Shown here one piece after another: positions 8,618 through 17,247 of a DNA stretch of 64,000 bases; position 1 is the first letter of the stretch; each line of letters starts with the position of its first letter. This stretch comes from Thermonema rossianum DSM 10300. Lineage in GTDB: Bacteria > Bacteroidota > Bacteroidia > Cytophagales > Thermonemataceae. The stretch lies in the NCBI RefSeq assembly GCF_000426825.1, contig NZ_AUGC01000007.1, forward strand, positions 1-64,000, read 5' to 3'. Below the pieces are notes generated by a model. That model had not been told where the DNA came from and did not search any database. It saw only the letters and a list, made by a program, of their open reading frames with translations. The translations under genes were made by a program, and so were the position numbers.

Positions 8618-9754
8618 ATGAAGCTTAAACTGCCTTTTTTGAAAAAATCATCGAAGGAACAGACGAATAAACAACCCAAGTCGAAGCTGCGCGAGTGGAT
8701 AGACTCGCTGCTTTTTGCCGTCATCGTAGCCACCTTGGTGCGTTGGCTTGTCGTGGAAGCTTACACCATCCCAACGCCTTCCATGGAGCGCAGCTTACTG
8801 GTAGGCGACTTCCTGTTTGTAAGCAAACTGAGCTATGGCGCCCGCACCCCCCAAACCCCTCTTCAGCTGCCGCTCACGCACCAAACCATCTGGTTTACCG
8901 ATATTCCTTCTTATCTGGATTGGATTCAACTGCCCATGTATCGCCTGCCCGGCTTTTCGAAAGTAAAAAAAGGCGATGTGGTGGTATTTAACTTTCCCCC
9001 CCAAGAGCCGGGACGCCCCAAGTACCCTACCGACCTGAAAACACACTACATCAAGCGCTGCGTGGCTACCGGTGGCGACACCATAGAAATCAAAGCCGCC
9101 AAAGTCTATATCAACGGCGTGGAACAAGCCTATCCCGAAGGCGTGCAGTTCCGCTACGACGTATATACCAACCAAAGCATACGCCCCCGCGTGTTCGAAG
9201 AGCTGGGCATACGCTACTCGGCCGACAGCAACACGGACGTCTATGCCACCAACTTCGGCTACCGTATCACCATGACCCCGGCCACTGCCGAAGCCCTGAA
9301 GAAACTGCCGATGGTAGAAAAAGTGGAATTGTCTCTTGCCGAAGAAGGCATCGGCAACCTGCGTGTGTTTCCCAATCATCCGCAGTTCAACTGGAACGAA
9401 GACTACTTCGGACCGCTCTACGTGCCTAAAAAAGGCGATAAAATAAAAATGACGCCCGAAAATGTGATTCTCTACGGGCACACCATTGCCGAGTATGAAG
9501 GGCACGAGCAAGCCGAAGTGAAAAACGATAAATTGTATATCAACGGACAGGCCGTGGAAGAATATACTTTCCGCCAAGATTACCTCTTCATGATGGGCGA
9601 CAACCGCCACAACTCTCTGGATTCGCGCTTCTGGGGCTTTGTGCCCTATGACCACGTGGTGGGCAAAGCTGTCTTTGTGTGGTTATCGGTAGATCCTTAT
9701 GCCGATTTTCTGCACAAAATACGCTGGAGCCGCCTGTTTAGCGGTGTCAATTAA
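8618..9754 (+). CDS. lepB: Signal peptidase I
   Basis: A 378-residue S26 serine protease. A single N-terminal transmembrane helix (about 28-48) precedes the catalytic Ser motif YTIPTPSMERSLLVGD. The catalytic Lys lies in HYIKRCVATGGDTIEI. Box E, MMGDNRHNSLDSRFWGFVP, is close to the C-terminus. The protein is longer than the E. coli enzyme because of an insertion between the Lys box and box E, as is usual in this phylum. It removes signal peptides from exported proteins at the inner membrane. It is the last gene of the parA cluster. Confidence 0.96.
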   Translation: MKLKLPFLKKSSKEQTNKQPKSKLREWIDSLLFAVIVATLVRWLVVEAYTIPTPSMERSLLVGDFLFVSKLSYGARTPQTPLQLPLTHQTIWFTDIPSYLDWIQLPMYRLPGFSKVKKGDVVVFNFPPQEPGRPKYPTDLKTHYIKRCVATGGDTIEIKAAKVYINGVEQAYPEGVQFRYDVYTNQSIRPRVFEELGIRYSADSNTDVYATNFGYRITMTPATAEALKKLPMVEKVELSLAEEGIGNLRVFPNHPQFNWNEDYFGPLYVPKKGDKIKMTPENVILYGHTIAEYEGHEQAEVKNDKLYINGQAVEEYTFRQDYLFMMGDNRHNSLDSRFWGFVPYDHVVGKAVFVWLSVDPYADFLHKIRWSRLFSGVN

Positions 9755-9771
9755 AAAAACCTTTCATGAGG

Positions 9772-9791
9772 TCTCTTTGTTTCAAAAAGAG
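9772..9791. terminator. Small hairpin after lepB
   Basis: TCTCTTT pairs with AAAGAGA around six bases, 18 bp after the lepB stop and before the oxidase cluster. It lacks a T-run, so it may be a weak terminator or a boundary structure. Confidence 0.3.
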
Positions 9792-9828
9792 ATTGCTTTA
9801 AAAGATTGATTATAAACCAAAAACAGTT

Positions 9829-10452
9829 ATGAAACAGGAAGAAGTGTTGGACGAGTTGTTGCATGTGGAAGAGCCTACCCCCACCTTCAGCATGAACCCG
9901 AAGAAGTTCATGTTGTGGCTCTTCATTGTTTCCATAGTCATGATTTTCGCCTCGCTTACCTCTGCCTATATTGTGAAGCAGGCAGACAGCGCCTGGCTCT
10001 CTATCGAGTTGCCGTCAATATTATGGTACAGCACGGCCGTGCTGCTGCTCAGTAGTCTTACCGCCCATATGGCCTACCGCGCGGGCAAAAAAGAGCAAAC
10101 CGGCAAAGCGCGCCTTTACCTGCTGGCAACCCTAACATTGGGCTTGGTTTTTCTGGCTATGCAGTGGTTGGGCTGGGTGGACCTGGTAGAGCGTGGCATC
10201 TTCTTTGGCGGTGTGGACCGTGAAGGCAACCCCGCCAACCCGGCCGGCTCTTTTATTTATGTGCTGATGGGCGTTCATGCCGTGCACCTGATTGCCGGCT
10301 TGATTTACTGGCTGGCGATGCTCTTGATGAAACGCCAAACCGAAAGCCAAAAAGAAAACTGGCGTCTGCACCTTGAAATGTCCACTATCTTTTGGCATTT
10401 CCTGGACGGACTGTGGGTCTATCTGTTTTTATTTTTATTGTTAAATCGCTAA
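9829..10452 (+). CDS. Haem-copper oxidase subunit III, first copy
   Basis: A 207-residue membrane protein with about five transmembrane helices. Subunit III features include GVHAVHLIAGLIYW in the third helix pair and the C-terminal EMSTIFWHFLDGLWVYLF. Subunit III supports proton uptake and stability of aa3/caa3-type oxidases in the inner membrane. It is the first of five plus-strand genes of an oxidase accessory cluster; the catalytic subunits I and II are not in this window. Confidence 0.9.
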   Translation: MKQEEVLDELLHVEEPTPTFSMNPKKFMLWLFIVSIVMIFASLTSAYIVKQADSAWLSIELPSILWYSTAVLLLSSLTAHMAYRAGKKEQTGKARLYLLATLTLGLVFLAMQWLGWVDLVERGIFFGGVDREGNPANPAGSFIYVLMGVHAVHLIAGLIYWLAMLLMKRQTESQKENWRLHLEMSTIFWHFLDGLWVYLFLFLLLNR

Positions 10453-10526
10453 TTTAGCCACGTTGAAAAGCTTTGTTTCTTTATATAGCTGAAAGACAAA
10501 CAGATAAAAACTTAACGCTGAAAATT

Positions 10527-11282
10527 ATGGCATCTACAACTGTAACAGTGAGCAATGCGCAAGACAAAACCAGTCCTTGGTTTGGCGGCAAGTCGCCCAT
10601 GAATGCCAGCTATGGCAAATTGATGATGTGGTTTTTCTTGCTTTCTGACGCCTTTACCTTCTCGGCTTTCCTGGTAGGCTACGGTATGGTGCGCTTCATG
10701 CATCCGGCTTATGACCCGGCCGTGCATGGCGAATTTAAATTCTCTACAGAATATTGGCCTATTCCGGAATATGTGTTCAATGCTTTTCCGGGCTTCCATG
10801 GTGTGCATCTGCCTCTGGTATTCGTAGGCTTGATGACCTTCATATTGATTGTAAGTAGTGTAACCATGGTACTGGCTGTGGAGGCGGGGCATCGCCGCGA
10901 CAAGGAAGCCGTTACTAAATGGATGCTTTGGACCATTATCGGCGGCTTGACCTTCTTGGGTTGCCAGGCATGGGAATGGACCCACTTCATCATGGGTGAC
11001 CCCCAGTCGCCTTATGGTGCTGCCGGTGGCTTCATTGGTGCCAACCTCATTCAGAACCAATACGGACCTACGCCTTTTGCTGATTTCTTCTTCTTTATCA
11101 CCGGTTTCCACGGGATGCACGTATTCAGTGGCGTGATTTTGAACCTGCTGGTGTTCCACAATACTGTATATGGTGTGTATGAACGCCGTGGACATTATGA
11201 AATGGTGGAAAAAGTAGGGCTCTACTGGCACTTTGTAGATTTGGTTTGGGTATTTGTGTTTACCTTCTTCTATCTTGTGTAA
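10527..11282 (+). CDS. Haem-copper oxidase subunit III, second copy
   Basis: A 251-residue second subunit III-like protein, larger than the first. It has LMMWFFLLSDAFTFSAFLVG in the first helix, the loop ITGFHGMHVFSGVILNL and the terminal YWHFVDLVWVFVFTFFY, both classic subunit III segments. The ATG at 10527 is chosen because the extension up to 10473 is not hydrophobic or conserved. Tandem, divergent subunit III genes are common in Bacteroidota caa3-type clusters; whether both are in one complex is unknown. Confidence 0.9.
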   Translation: MASTTVTVSNAQDKTSPWFGGKSPMNASYGKLMMWFFLLSDAFTFSAFLVGYGMVRFMHPAYDPAVHGEFKFSTEYWPIPEYVFNAFPGFHGVHLPLVFVGLMTFILIVSSVTMVLAVEAGHRRDKEAVTKWMLWTIIGGLTFLGCQAWEWTHFIMGDPQSPYGAAGGFIGANLIQNQYGPTPFADFFFFITGFHGMHVFSGVILNLLVFHNTVYGVYERRGHYEMVEKVGLYWHFVDLVWVFVFTFFYLV

Positions 11283-11322
11283 TTTCCTGATTTGACATCA
11301 ATCACTGAAAAAAATAGTAACT

Positions 11323-11613
11323 ATGGCAAATACAGCTTCACACGGCGCCCCGCAAGTAAAAACCCTCATTAAGGTATTCTGGATATTGTTGGGGGTAACA
11401 GCCCTCGAGTTCCTGATTGCTTTTACCATGGAACCGGGCACTTTGAAAATCGCTATTTTCATCGGCTTGACCATCGTAAAAGCTTTTTATATAGTGGCTG
11501 AGTTCATGCACCTGAAAGGAGAGGTCAAAGCACTGGTATGGTCCATCCTCCTTCCTTTGATTTTTGTGGTGTGGCTCATCATAGCCCTCATTGTAGAAGG
11601 TGGTGCTCACTAA
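11323..11613 (+). CDS. Cytochrome c oxidase subunit IV-like protein
   Basis: A 96-residue protein with three predicted transmembrane helices (about 17-35, 44-62, 69-90). It matches the small prokaryotic COX4 family by its size, its position after subunit III and the segment KAFYIVAEFMHLKGE. The role is structural in the oxidase complex. It sits between the second subunit III gene and the Sco-like gene. Confidence 0.85.
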   Translation: MANTASHGAPQVKTLIKVFWILLGVTALEFLIAFTMEPGTLKIAIFIGLTIVKAFYIVAEFMHLKGEVKALVWSILLPLIFVVWLIIALIVEGGAH

Positions 11614-11625
11614 GCCTTTGAAGCA

Positions 11626-12105
11626 ATGAAAGTAAAACGCATCACACAAGCGGGTGCCCTCTTGCTTATGCTGGGGGCACCTGTTTTTATTTTTGTTTTC
11701 TTCTATTTGTTCGGAGAAAATCATTATGAACTGCCGCACGAAGGGCGTTACGAAATAACACCTGCCCACGATACGACTTACATGGCGGTGCCTGTAAAGT
11801 CTTTTTCTTACCTCAATCGCGGCAAAGTGCATATTGTCATGCTCAGCGACAGCCTGCCTCCACAAGAAGCCGGTGAACAGTGGCAACGCCTGCAAGCGTA
11901 TTTTCAAACCAGTAAAACCGTTGTGCTGCACCGGGCAGCCCCTGACTCCCTGACGCTCGCATGGCTCTGCCCCCACCATAACTACCGGCAAACCCCTTTC
12001 GTGCTGATAGACAAACAGGGCTTTGTACGTGGGCATTACGGCAGCGACATGGAAGAGTATGACCGCTTGATTACCGAAACACTGATTGCCGTTAAACTTC
12101 CTTAA
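11626..12105 (+). CDS. Sco-like thioredoxin-fold protein lacking the copper CxxxC motif
   Basis: A 159-residue protein. An N-terminal membrane anchor (about 10-29) is followed by ENHYELP and a small domain ending FVLIDKQGFVRGHYGSDM, which resembles the last strand and helix of Sco1/SenC proteins. Its place between subunit IV and DUF420 is where many Bacteroidota carry a Sco gene. The CxxxC copper site of Sco is absent. The only Cys is C115 in LCPHHNY, next to two His. Sco proteins normally deliver copper to CuA of oxidase subunit II; whether this one can still do so is open. The family assignment is by resemblance and context. Confidence 0.6.
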   Translation: MKVKRITQAGALLLMLGAPVFIFVFFYLFGENHYELPHEGRYEITPAHDTTYMAVPVKSFSYLNRGKVHIVMLSDSLPPQEAGEQWQRLQAYFQTSKTVVLHRAAPDSLTLAWLCPHHNYRQTPFVLIDKQGFVRGHYGSDMEEYDRLITETLIAVKLP

Positions 12106-12155
12106 TCAACGATTGGTTTAATAGGAAAAACCGCTCTTTCCTAAAAAAAAACGAT

Positions 12156-12704
12156 ATGAATACCTCACTGACCTCTTCACAAGACCGGCTTTACCGCCGT
12201 CTCATTGGCGTTGTATCGGTAGCCATCCCCATCGTAGTGGCCATACTGTTTTACTTGCAGCGAACCGACAAAAATATCACTTATGAATCGGTGGACTTCC
12301 TGCCCCACCTGAATGCTTTCATCAATAGTGCCACCTTCGTGGCTCTTATTGCCGGCTTCATCGCCATCAAGCGAAAAAACATAGCTTGGCACCGCCTGTG
12401 GATGATGACTGCTTTCGTGCTTTCCTCTATTTTTCTGATTTCGTATGTCATCTACCATACATTTGGCACACATACGCCTTATGGCGGCGAAGGATGGATA
12501 CGCACCGTTTACTTCTTCATCTTAATCACCCATATTGCTCTCTCGGCGGTAGTAGTGCCTTTTGTGCTGTTTGCCCTTTATTTTGCTTATACCAAGCAGT
12601 ATGCCAAGCACCGCAAGGTGGTCAAGTGGGCTTATCCCATCTGGGCATATGTGGCTGCCTCGGGTGTGGCTGTTTACCTTATGATATCGCCTTACTACAA
12701 CTAA
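12156..12704 (+). CDS. DUF420 membrane protein of oxidase cluster
   Basis: A 182-residue protein with five predicted membrane segments. DUF420 features include DFLPHLNAFINSATFVALIAG, the LWMMTAFVLSSIFLISYVIYH segment with conserved His, and RKVVKWAYPIWAYVAASGV near the end. DUF420 proteins are found beside haem-copper oxidase genes; CtaM in Gram-positive bacteria is a related assembly factor. It ends the cluster and is followed by a strong hairpin terminator. Confidence 0.88.
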   Translation: MNTSLTSSQDRLYRRLIGVVSVAIPIVVAILFYLQRTDKNITYESVDFLPHLNAFINSATFVALIAGFIAIKRKNIAWHRLWMMTAFVLSSIFLISYVIYHTFGTHTPYGGEGWIRTVYFFILITHIALSAVVVPFVLFALYFAYTKQYAKHRKVVKWAYPIWAYVAASGVAVYLMISPYYN

Positions 12705-12727
12705 TACCGGTGCTAATTATATAAGCA

Positions 12728-12763
12728 AAGGCACGGTGCCAAAACGGGATACCGTGCCTTTTT
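12728..12763 (+). terminator. Intrinsic terminator after the oxidase cluster
   Basis: AAGGCACGGT pairs perfectly with ACCGTGCCTT around a 13-base loop, followed by five Ts. It closes the five-gene oxidase run. Confidence 0.85.
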
Positions 12764-12828
12764 GTCTTAACGGATGCCTGGCTATCTGCCCGCGCAGATG
12801 GCAGGTGCGCCATGCTTCCCTCCTGCGG

Positions 12829-13416
12829 CTACTCTACTTGAAATGTATGCATGATTTGCTCGCCTGTCTCTTGGTAGTCAGCAAAACGATGACGCTCGGT
12901 AGTGAGTGTGAGCACATAGGCTTTGCCGTCCACTACTCTGTAGTGCTGTACAAAAGTAAGGTCAAAACGGGGGTTATAGGTGCCGTCAGTGCCCGAGGCT
13001 ACGCCCTGTGCCCCCTCAAATATCAAACGGTGGTATTTGTTTCCGGTGCCATCTGTTTCGGTGCTGCTCTCAAGTATCTTAGCTTCCGGCATGTAGTTCA
13101 GTATTTGCCGCTTTGAGGCTTCGGCATACTGCTCCAAAGACATATCATAGCCCTGCAAGTCCTCAATGGTCAAGTTTATATTTTCACGAAAGCGGTCTTT
13201 AGGGGACTCTTGCGGAAAATACAAAAAGAAGCGCACGCCCAACTTGCCGGATTCATCTACTTCAAGGCTGTCCGGATAGTGAATGGTGTAATTCTCCCGG
13301 GCAAGTGTTTTCCAGCTTTCGGGGGGCTCATGGGCATTTTTGTTTTTTTGACTGCAGGCCGGCAACATGCAAAGATAAGCCAGCGCTAAGGCGCACCATA
13401 TTTTTACAGTTTGCAT
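12829..13416 (-). CDS. Putative lipoprotein with a PsbP/DcrB-like domain
   Basis: A 195-residue exported protein with a lipoprotein signal ending LPAC (Cys21). The mature part has the pattern WKTLARENYTIHYPDSLEVD, then INLTIEDL, then a terminal KAYVLTLTTERHRFADYQ and MHTFQVE. This resembles the PsbP/MOG1-like fold of many secreted Bacteroidota proteins. The function is not known. It lies 88 bp downstream of the MacB-like permease gene on the same strand and may be co-transcribed with it. Confidence 0.7.
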   Translation of the reverse strand: MQTVKIWCALALAYLCMLPACSQKNKNAHEPPESWKTLARENYTIHYPDSLEVDESGKLGVRFFLYFPQESPKDRFRENINLTIEDLQGYDMSLEQYAEASKRQILNYMPEAKILESSTETDGTGNKYHRLIFEGAQGVASGTDGTYNPRFDLTFVQHYRVVDGKAYVLTLTTERHRFADYQETGEQIMHTFQVE

Positions 13417-13504
13417 GACATTGTTGTTTGGTGAATAATAATATCACCGGGCACAAAAGCAGTACCAACGGTAAGGGTTCTTCCCGGCTTTTGAAAGTAT
13501 TTTT

Positions 13505-14779
13505 TCACCCCCCTGCCCGGATGGCCTTCACGGGGTCCAATCGGGCGGCGGTCCAGGCAGGTATAATACCCGACACCACACCTACCACTGCCGAAATCAA
13601 AACACCCCGCAGGATATTGCCTGCCGTCAGCCGAAGCTCTAAAGAGCCCAGAGGGACAAAGCTCACCAGCCAAACCAAAAAGAGCCCTATCAATCCGCCA
13701 AAGATGCTCAAAAAGATAGCTTCGAACAGAAATTGGTTGAGAATAAAGAAATTTTTTGCACCCAAAGATTTTTGCACACCAATGATGGGCGTGCGCTCCT
13801 TTACCGACACAAACATAATATTGGCTATACCAAAGGCACCTACCAGCATGGCAAAGCTGCCAATAACGCCCCCCGCCACGTTGAGTACACCAAAGATGGC
13901 ATTCAGCTGATTGGTTAAAAACTCCGGACGGTTGATGGCAAAGTTATCTTCTTCCGTGGGGCGAAGTGCCCGTTTACGACGCATCAGACCGCGTGCTTCT
14001 GCTTCGAGACGCACCAAGCCGGCATCCTCTTCCTTGCCTTTGAGCGCAATAACAGGCTCACGCCCATCTTTACCCACTTTATAAATCTTTGCAAAGAAGA
14101 AAAAAGGCATGATACAGGTTTTATCGGAACTGGGTGCGCCCAAGAAGTTGGCTCCTTCGCGCTTCATAACCCCAATGACCCGCAGCTTGCGCCCTTTCAA
14201 ACGGATATCTTTGCCTACTGCCGAACGGTTGGGAAAAAGGGTCTGTGCAATTTCATAGCCTATGATGGCTACATTCAAGCCATTGGCCATTTCATGGGGC
14301 AAGAAATAACGGCCTTCTGCCAAATCCACATTGGCTACTTCGGAATAAGAGTAAGAAACGCCCCGCAGGGTTACGTCTTCAATACTCAGGCTGCCGCTTT
14401 GCAGCACAGCCCCGCCACGACCGGTAAAAAGAGCCACCGCCGAAGCTTGCTTTGCATAACGTGCCAAAAATTCATATTCTTCATAGGTATTGACCGGCCG
14501 GTTCACATACTTCCACCAAGGGTAGTCCGGTCCAAATGCCCACGGCCATTTTTGAATATAAAGCACATCCTTTCCCAAAAAATTCAAGCTCTCCTTGATG
14601 CTACGCTCCAGCGAGTCGACCACCGTAAAAACGGTAATGATGGCAAACACGCCGATGGTTACGCCAAACAGCGACAAGGTAGTACGCAACCAGTTGGCGC
14701 GCAGCGATTGCACCGCAAAAGAAAAGCTCTCCCAAAATAAAAGAGAGTAAAGTCGTATGATTTTATAGGCTTTTTGCAT
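13505..14779 (-). CDS. ABC transporter permease, MacB/FtsX type
   Basis: A 424-residue protein. The first transmembrane helix carries LRANWLRTTLSLFGVTIGV, the entry to a MacB-PCD periplasmic domain (about 50-260). An FtsX-like C-terminal domain with three helices follows, containing FVSVKERTPIIGVQKSLGA and ending WTAARLDPVKAIRAGG. This is the mechanotransmission-type ABC permease layout. No ATPase or membrane-fusion protein gene is adjacent. Substrate is unknown; export or lipoprotein handling is typical of the family. Confidence 0.92.
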   Translation of the reverse strand: MQKAYKIIRLYSLLFWESFSFAVQSLRANWLRTTLSLFGVTIGVFAIITVFTVVDSLERSIKESLNFLGKDVLYIQKWPWAFGPDYPWWKYVNRPVNTYEEYEFLARYAKQASAVALFTGRGGAVLQSGSLSIEDVTLRGVSYSYSEVANVDLAEGRYFLPHEMANGLNVAIIGYEIAQTLFPNRSAVGKDIRLKGRKLRVIGVMKREGANFLGAPSSDKTCIMPFFFFAKIYKVGKDGREPVIALKGKEEDAGLVRLEAEARGLMRRKRALRPTEEDNFAINRPEFLTNQLNAIFGVLNVAGGVIGSFAMLVGAFGIANIMFVSVKERTPIIGVQKSLGAKNFFILNQFLFEAIFLSIFGGLIGLFLVWLVSFVPLGSLELRLTAGNILRGVLISAVVGVVSGIIPAWTAARLDPVKAIRAGG

Positions 14780-14843
14780 ACCTTATCTTTTATTCTGTTT
14801 ACTACTTAAACGCCACCGGCAGCAAGAAAAGTACAAAGGAAGG

Positions 14844-14851
14844 CAAAAATA
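14844..14851 (-). promoter_or_regulatory. Putative -7 box for the MacB-like permease gene
   Basis: TATTTTTG on the minus strand fits the Bacteroidota TAnnTTTG box, 65 bp before the permease start. No clear TTTG lies at -33. Confidence 0.4.
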
Positions 14852-14937
14852 TATGAAGCCGGCACTTGCATTTGACTTTTTCAAAGAACTATATTGCACA
14901 AGTCCCTGTTTTTTTACGTGGTTCAAATGATTTTTCT

Positions 14938-14945
14938 TAAGTTTG
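14938..14945 (+). promoter_or_regulatory. Putative -7 box for queA
   Basis: TAAGTTTG fits TAnnTTTG, 20 bp before the queA ATG. The -33 region is T-rich without a perfect TTTG. Confidence 0.5.
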
Positions 14946-14964
14946 CAAGCCTAAAAATTGAGGT

Positions 14965-16032
14965 ATGGCGAAGTCAGAAATGAAATTATCGGCTTATCGT
15001 TTTGATTTGCCCAGTGAGTTAATTGCTCTTTACCCTGCTGAAAACCGCGACGACGCTCGTTTGATGGTGGTGCATCGCGATACCGGCAAAATAGAGCACC
15101 GCACTTTTCGCGATATTGTAGATTATTTTGAAGAAGGCGACCTCATGGTCGTAAACAATACCAAAGTTTTTCCAGCACGGCTCTATGGCTACAAAGAAAA
15201 AACAGGTGCCGACATAGAGGTGTTTTTGCTGCGTGAGCTGAAAAAAGAGTCGCACCTGTGGGATGCTATGGTGGACCCGGCCCGGAAAATACGGGTGGGT
15301 AACAAGCTCTTTTTCGGCGATGGCGAGCTGGTGGGCGAAGTCATAGACAACACCACCAACCGCGGGCGCACCATCCGTTTCCTTTGGGACGGTGAAGAAG
15401 AAGAGTTTTATGCTACGGTGAAACGCTTGGGCAATCCGCCTTTGCCCGAACCTATTTACAGCCGTCGCAAAGCAGAGCCTATCGACGAAGAGCGTTTTCA
15501 AACCATCTTTGCAGAAGTAGAAGGTGCCATTGCACCACCGGCTGCCGGCTTGCACTTCACCAAGCAAGTGGTGAAGCGGTTGGCCATTAAAGGCGTCGAT
15601 ATCAAGCCCATCACCATGCATATCAGCTTGGGCAGCTTCCGCGATGTGGAAGTGGAAGACCTCACCAAACACCGCACCGACTCCGAGCAATACGCCATTC
15701 CGGAAGAAACAGCAGAGGCGGTCAACCAAGCATTGGAAGCCAAACGCCGGGTGTGTGCGGTAGATATCAGCACCTTGCGCACGCTGGAAACCTCCGTGTC
15801 GGCAAGCAACCGTCTGAAGGCAAGCGAAGGATGGACAGATAAGTTCATCTTCCCCCGCTATGATTTCAAAATAGCCAATGCCTTGTTGGTCAACTTTGAG
15901 CTGCCCGAAGCCACCGCCCTGATGAGTGCTTGTGCTTTCGGCGGCTATGACCTCATCATGGAAGCTTATCAGGAAGCCATCAAAGAAGGGTATCGCTTCT
16001 TTATTTATGGCGATGCCATGTTGATATTGTAA
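14965..16032 (+). CDS. queA: S-adenosylmethionine:tRNA ribosyltransferase-isomerase QueA
   Basis: A 355-residue enzyme of queuosine biosynthesis. It transfers the ribosyl part of SAM to preQ1 at position 34 of tRNA to give epoxyqueuosine. Family signatures are AYRFDLPSELIALYPAENRD at the start, GAIAPPAAGLHFTKQVV in the middle and MSACAFGGYDLIMEAYQEAI near the end. Length is normal. The glycerate kinase gene follows after 6 bp. I saw no preQ1 riboswitch in the leader. Confidence 0.97.
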   Translation: MAKSEMKLSAYRFDLPSELIALYPAENRDDARLMVVHRDTGKIEHRTFRDIVDYFEEGDLMVVNNTKVFPARLYGYKEKTGADIEVFLLRELKKESHLWDAMVDPARKIRVGNKLFFGDGELVGEVIDNTTNRGRTIRFLWDGEEEEFYATVKRLGNPPLPEPIYSRRKAEPIDEERFQTIFAEVEGAIAPPAAGLHFTKQVVKRLAIKGVDIKPITMHISLGSFRDVEVEDLTKHRTDSEQYAIPEETAEAVNQALEAKRRVCAVDISTLRTLETSVSASNRLKASEGWTDKFIFPRYDFKIANALLVNFELPEATALMSACAFGGYDLIMEAYQEAIKEGYRFFIYGDAMLIL

Positions 16033-16038
16033 GCAGGC

Positions 16039-17199
16039 ATGCGCTGGCTTATTGCTTGTGATAAATTCAAAGAAGCATTATCTGCACAAGAAGTATGCGA
16101 GCAGATAGCACTGGGGCTGCAACAGGCCGACACGCTATCTGCTTTTTCTATTGACTGCTGCCCACTTAGCGACGGGGGCGATGGCTTTCTTCAGGTCATG
16201 CATAAAGCCGTAGGCGGCGAATGGCAGCGCAGTGCCTGCCACGATGCCCTGCTGCAACCTCATGAAGCCATGTGGCTTTGGTTACCCAACGAGCAAACAG
16301 CCTTCATAGAGGTAGCCGCTGCTGCCGGTCTGGCAGCTATTCCTGCCGGCAGGCGCAATCCCCACCAAAGCAGCAGTTATGGCGTGGGTGAGTTGATACG
16401 GGCGGCTGTCAAGCAAGGGGCGCGCCACATTTATGTCGGCATTGGCGGCAGTGCCTCGCATGACCTGGGCTTGGGCTTGGCTGCCGCTCTGGGGGTGCGT
16501 TTTTTCAATGCTCAACAAAAAACATTTATTCCTACTGCCCACACCCTGCAACAAATTGAACGTGTAGAAGTGCCCGGCGTACTCATTCCACCCCACTGCC
16601 GGATAGAAGCCATCTGTGACGTGCAAAATCCCTTGGTGGGCAACGAGGGGGCTGCTTTCACCTACGCTTTACAAAAAGGATTCAGACAAGAAGAACTGTC
16701 GCAACTCGAAGCACACACGCAACAAGCCGTCAACTGCCTGGCAAGCGCATGTCCTCAAGCCCGGACTATTGCACAACAAACCGGCAGTGGTGCGGGCGGC
16801 GGCATTGCTTTTGGCTTGGCTGTCTTTTTGGGCGCTCCCCTCACGGCAGGCGTTGCATGGATAGCCGAAAAAGTGGGCTTTGCCCGGCGCTTGCAACAAG
16901 CAGACATCGTCATAACAGGCGAGGGCAAACTGGACAACCAAAGCCGCTTTGGGAAAGTCACCCATTTTGTAGGGCATGAAGCGCAAAAACAAGGCAAATT
17001 GTGCGCGGTTTTCTGTGGAAGCTGTGAGCTTTCAATATCAGGAAATCACCCCTACGACTATGTGTGCAGCATATTGCCTGCGCCCATGTCTTTGGAAGAA
17101 GCCCTCGCACAAACGGCCGATCACCTGCATGCTGCCGCTTTTCAGTTTGGCAAGCTTATGACAAACGGCAAGCTTCGAAGCTTGCTTTTGAAGAAATAG
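16039..17199 (+). CDS. Glycerate kinase (GarK/GlxK family)
   Basis: A 386-residue kinase that phosphorylates D-glycerate with ATP. Family signatures are IACDKFKEALSA at the N-terminus, PLSDGGDGFLQV, YVGIGGSASHDLGLG, a Gly-rich SGAGGGIAFGLAVFLGAPL and DIVITGEGKLDNQS. Length fits the family. It starts 6 bp after queA, so it is probably co-transcribed although the functions are unrelated. The last codons form part of a hairpin described separately. Confidence 0.95.
   Translation: MRWLIACDKFKEALSAQEVCEQIALGLQQADTLSAFSIDCCPLSDGGDGFLQVMHKAVGGEWQRSACHDALLQPHEAMWLWLPNEQTAFIEVAAAAGLAAIPAGRRNPHQSSSYGVGELIRAAVKQGARHIYVGIGGSASHDLGLGLAAALGVRFFNAQQKTFIPTAHTLQQIERVEVPGVLIPPHCRIEAICDVQNPLVGNEGAAFTYALQKGFRQEELSQLEAHTQQAVNCLASACPQARTIAQQTGSGAGGGIAFGLAVFLGAPLTAGVAWIAEKVGFARRLQQADIVITGEGKLDNQSRFGKVTHFVGHEAQKQGKLCAVFCGSCELSISGNHPYDYVCSILPAPMSLEEALAQTADHLHAAAFQFGKLMTNGKLRSLLLKK
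17168..17189 (+). terminator. Hairpin overlapping the end of the glycerate kinase gene
   Basis: GCAAGCT pairs with AGCTTGC around TCGA, and four Ts follow. It lies inside the last codons of the glycerate kinase gene. It may terminate the queA transcript while the psd promoter begins immediately downstream. Confidence 0.5.
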
Positions 17200-17210
17200 T
17201 GCTATTTTTG
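17181..17210 (+). promoter_or_regulatory. Putative psd promoter
   Basis: TATTTTTG at 17203-17210 fits the -7 box. A TTG at 17182-17184 is a possible -33 element. The box lies 37 bp before the psd ATG. Confidence 0.5.
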
Positions 17211-17247
17211 CATATTTAAGGACTGTTTAAAAATCAAAATCAACACC

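Noticed and set aside
14780-14964. preQ1 riboswitch in the queA leader
   Set aside because: No preQ1-type hairpin with A-rich tail was visible, only a -7 box close to the start.
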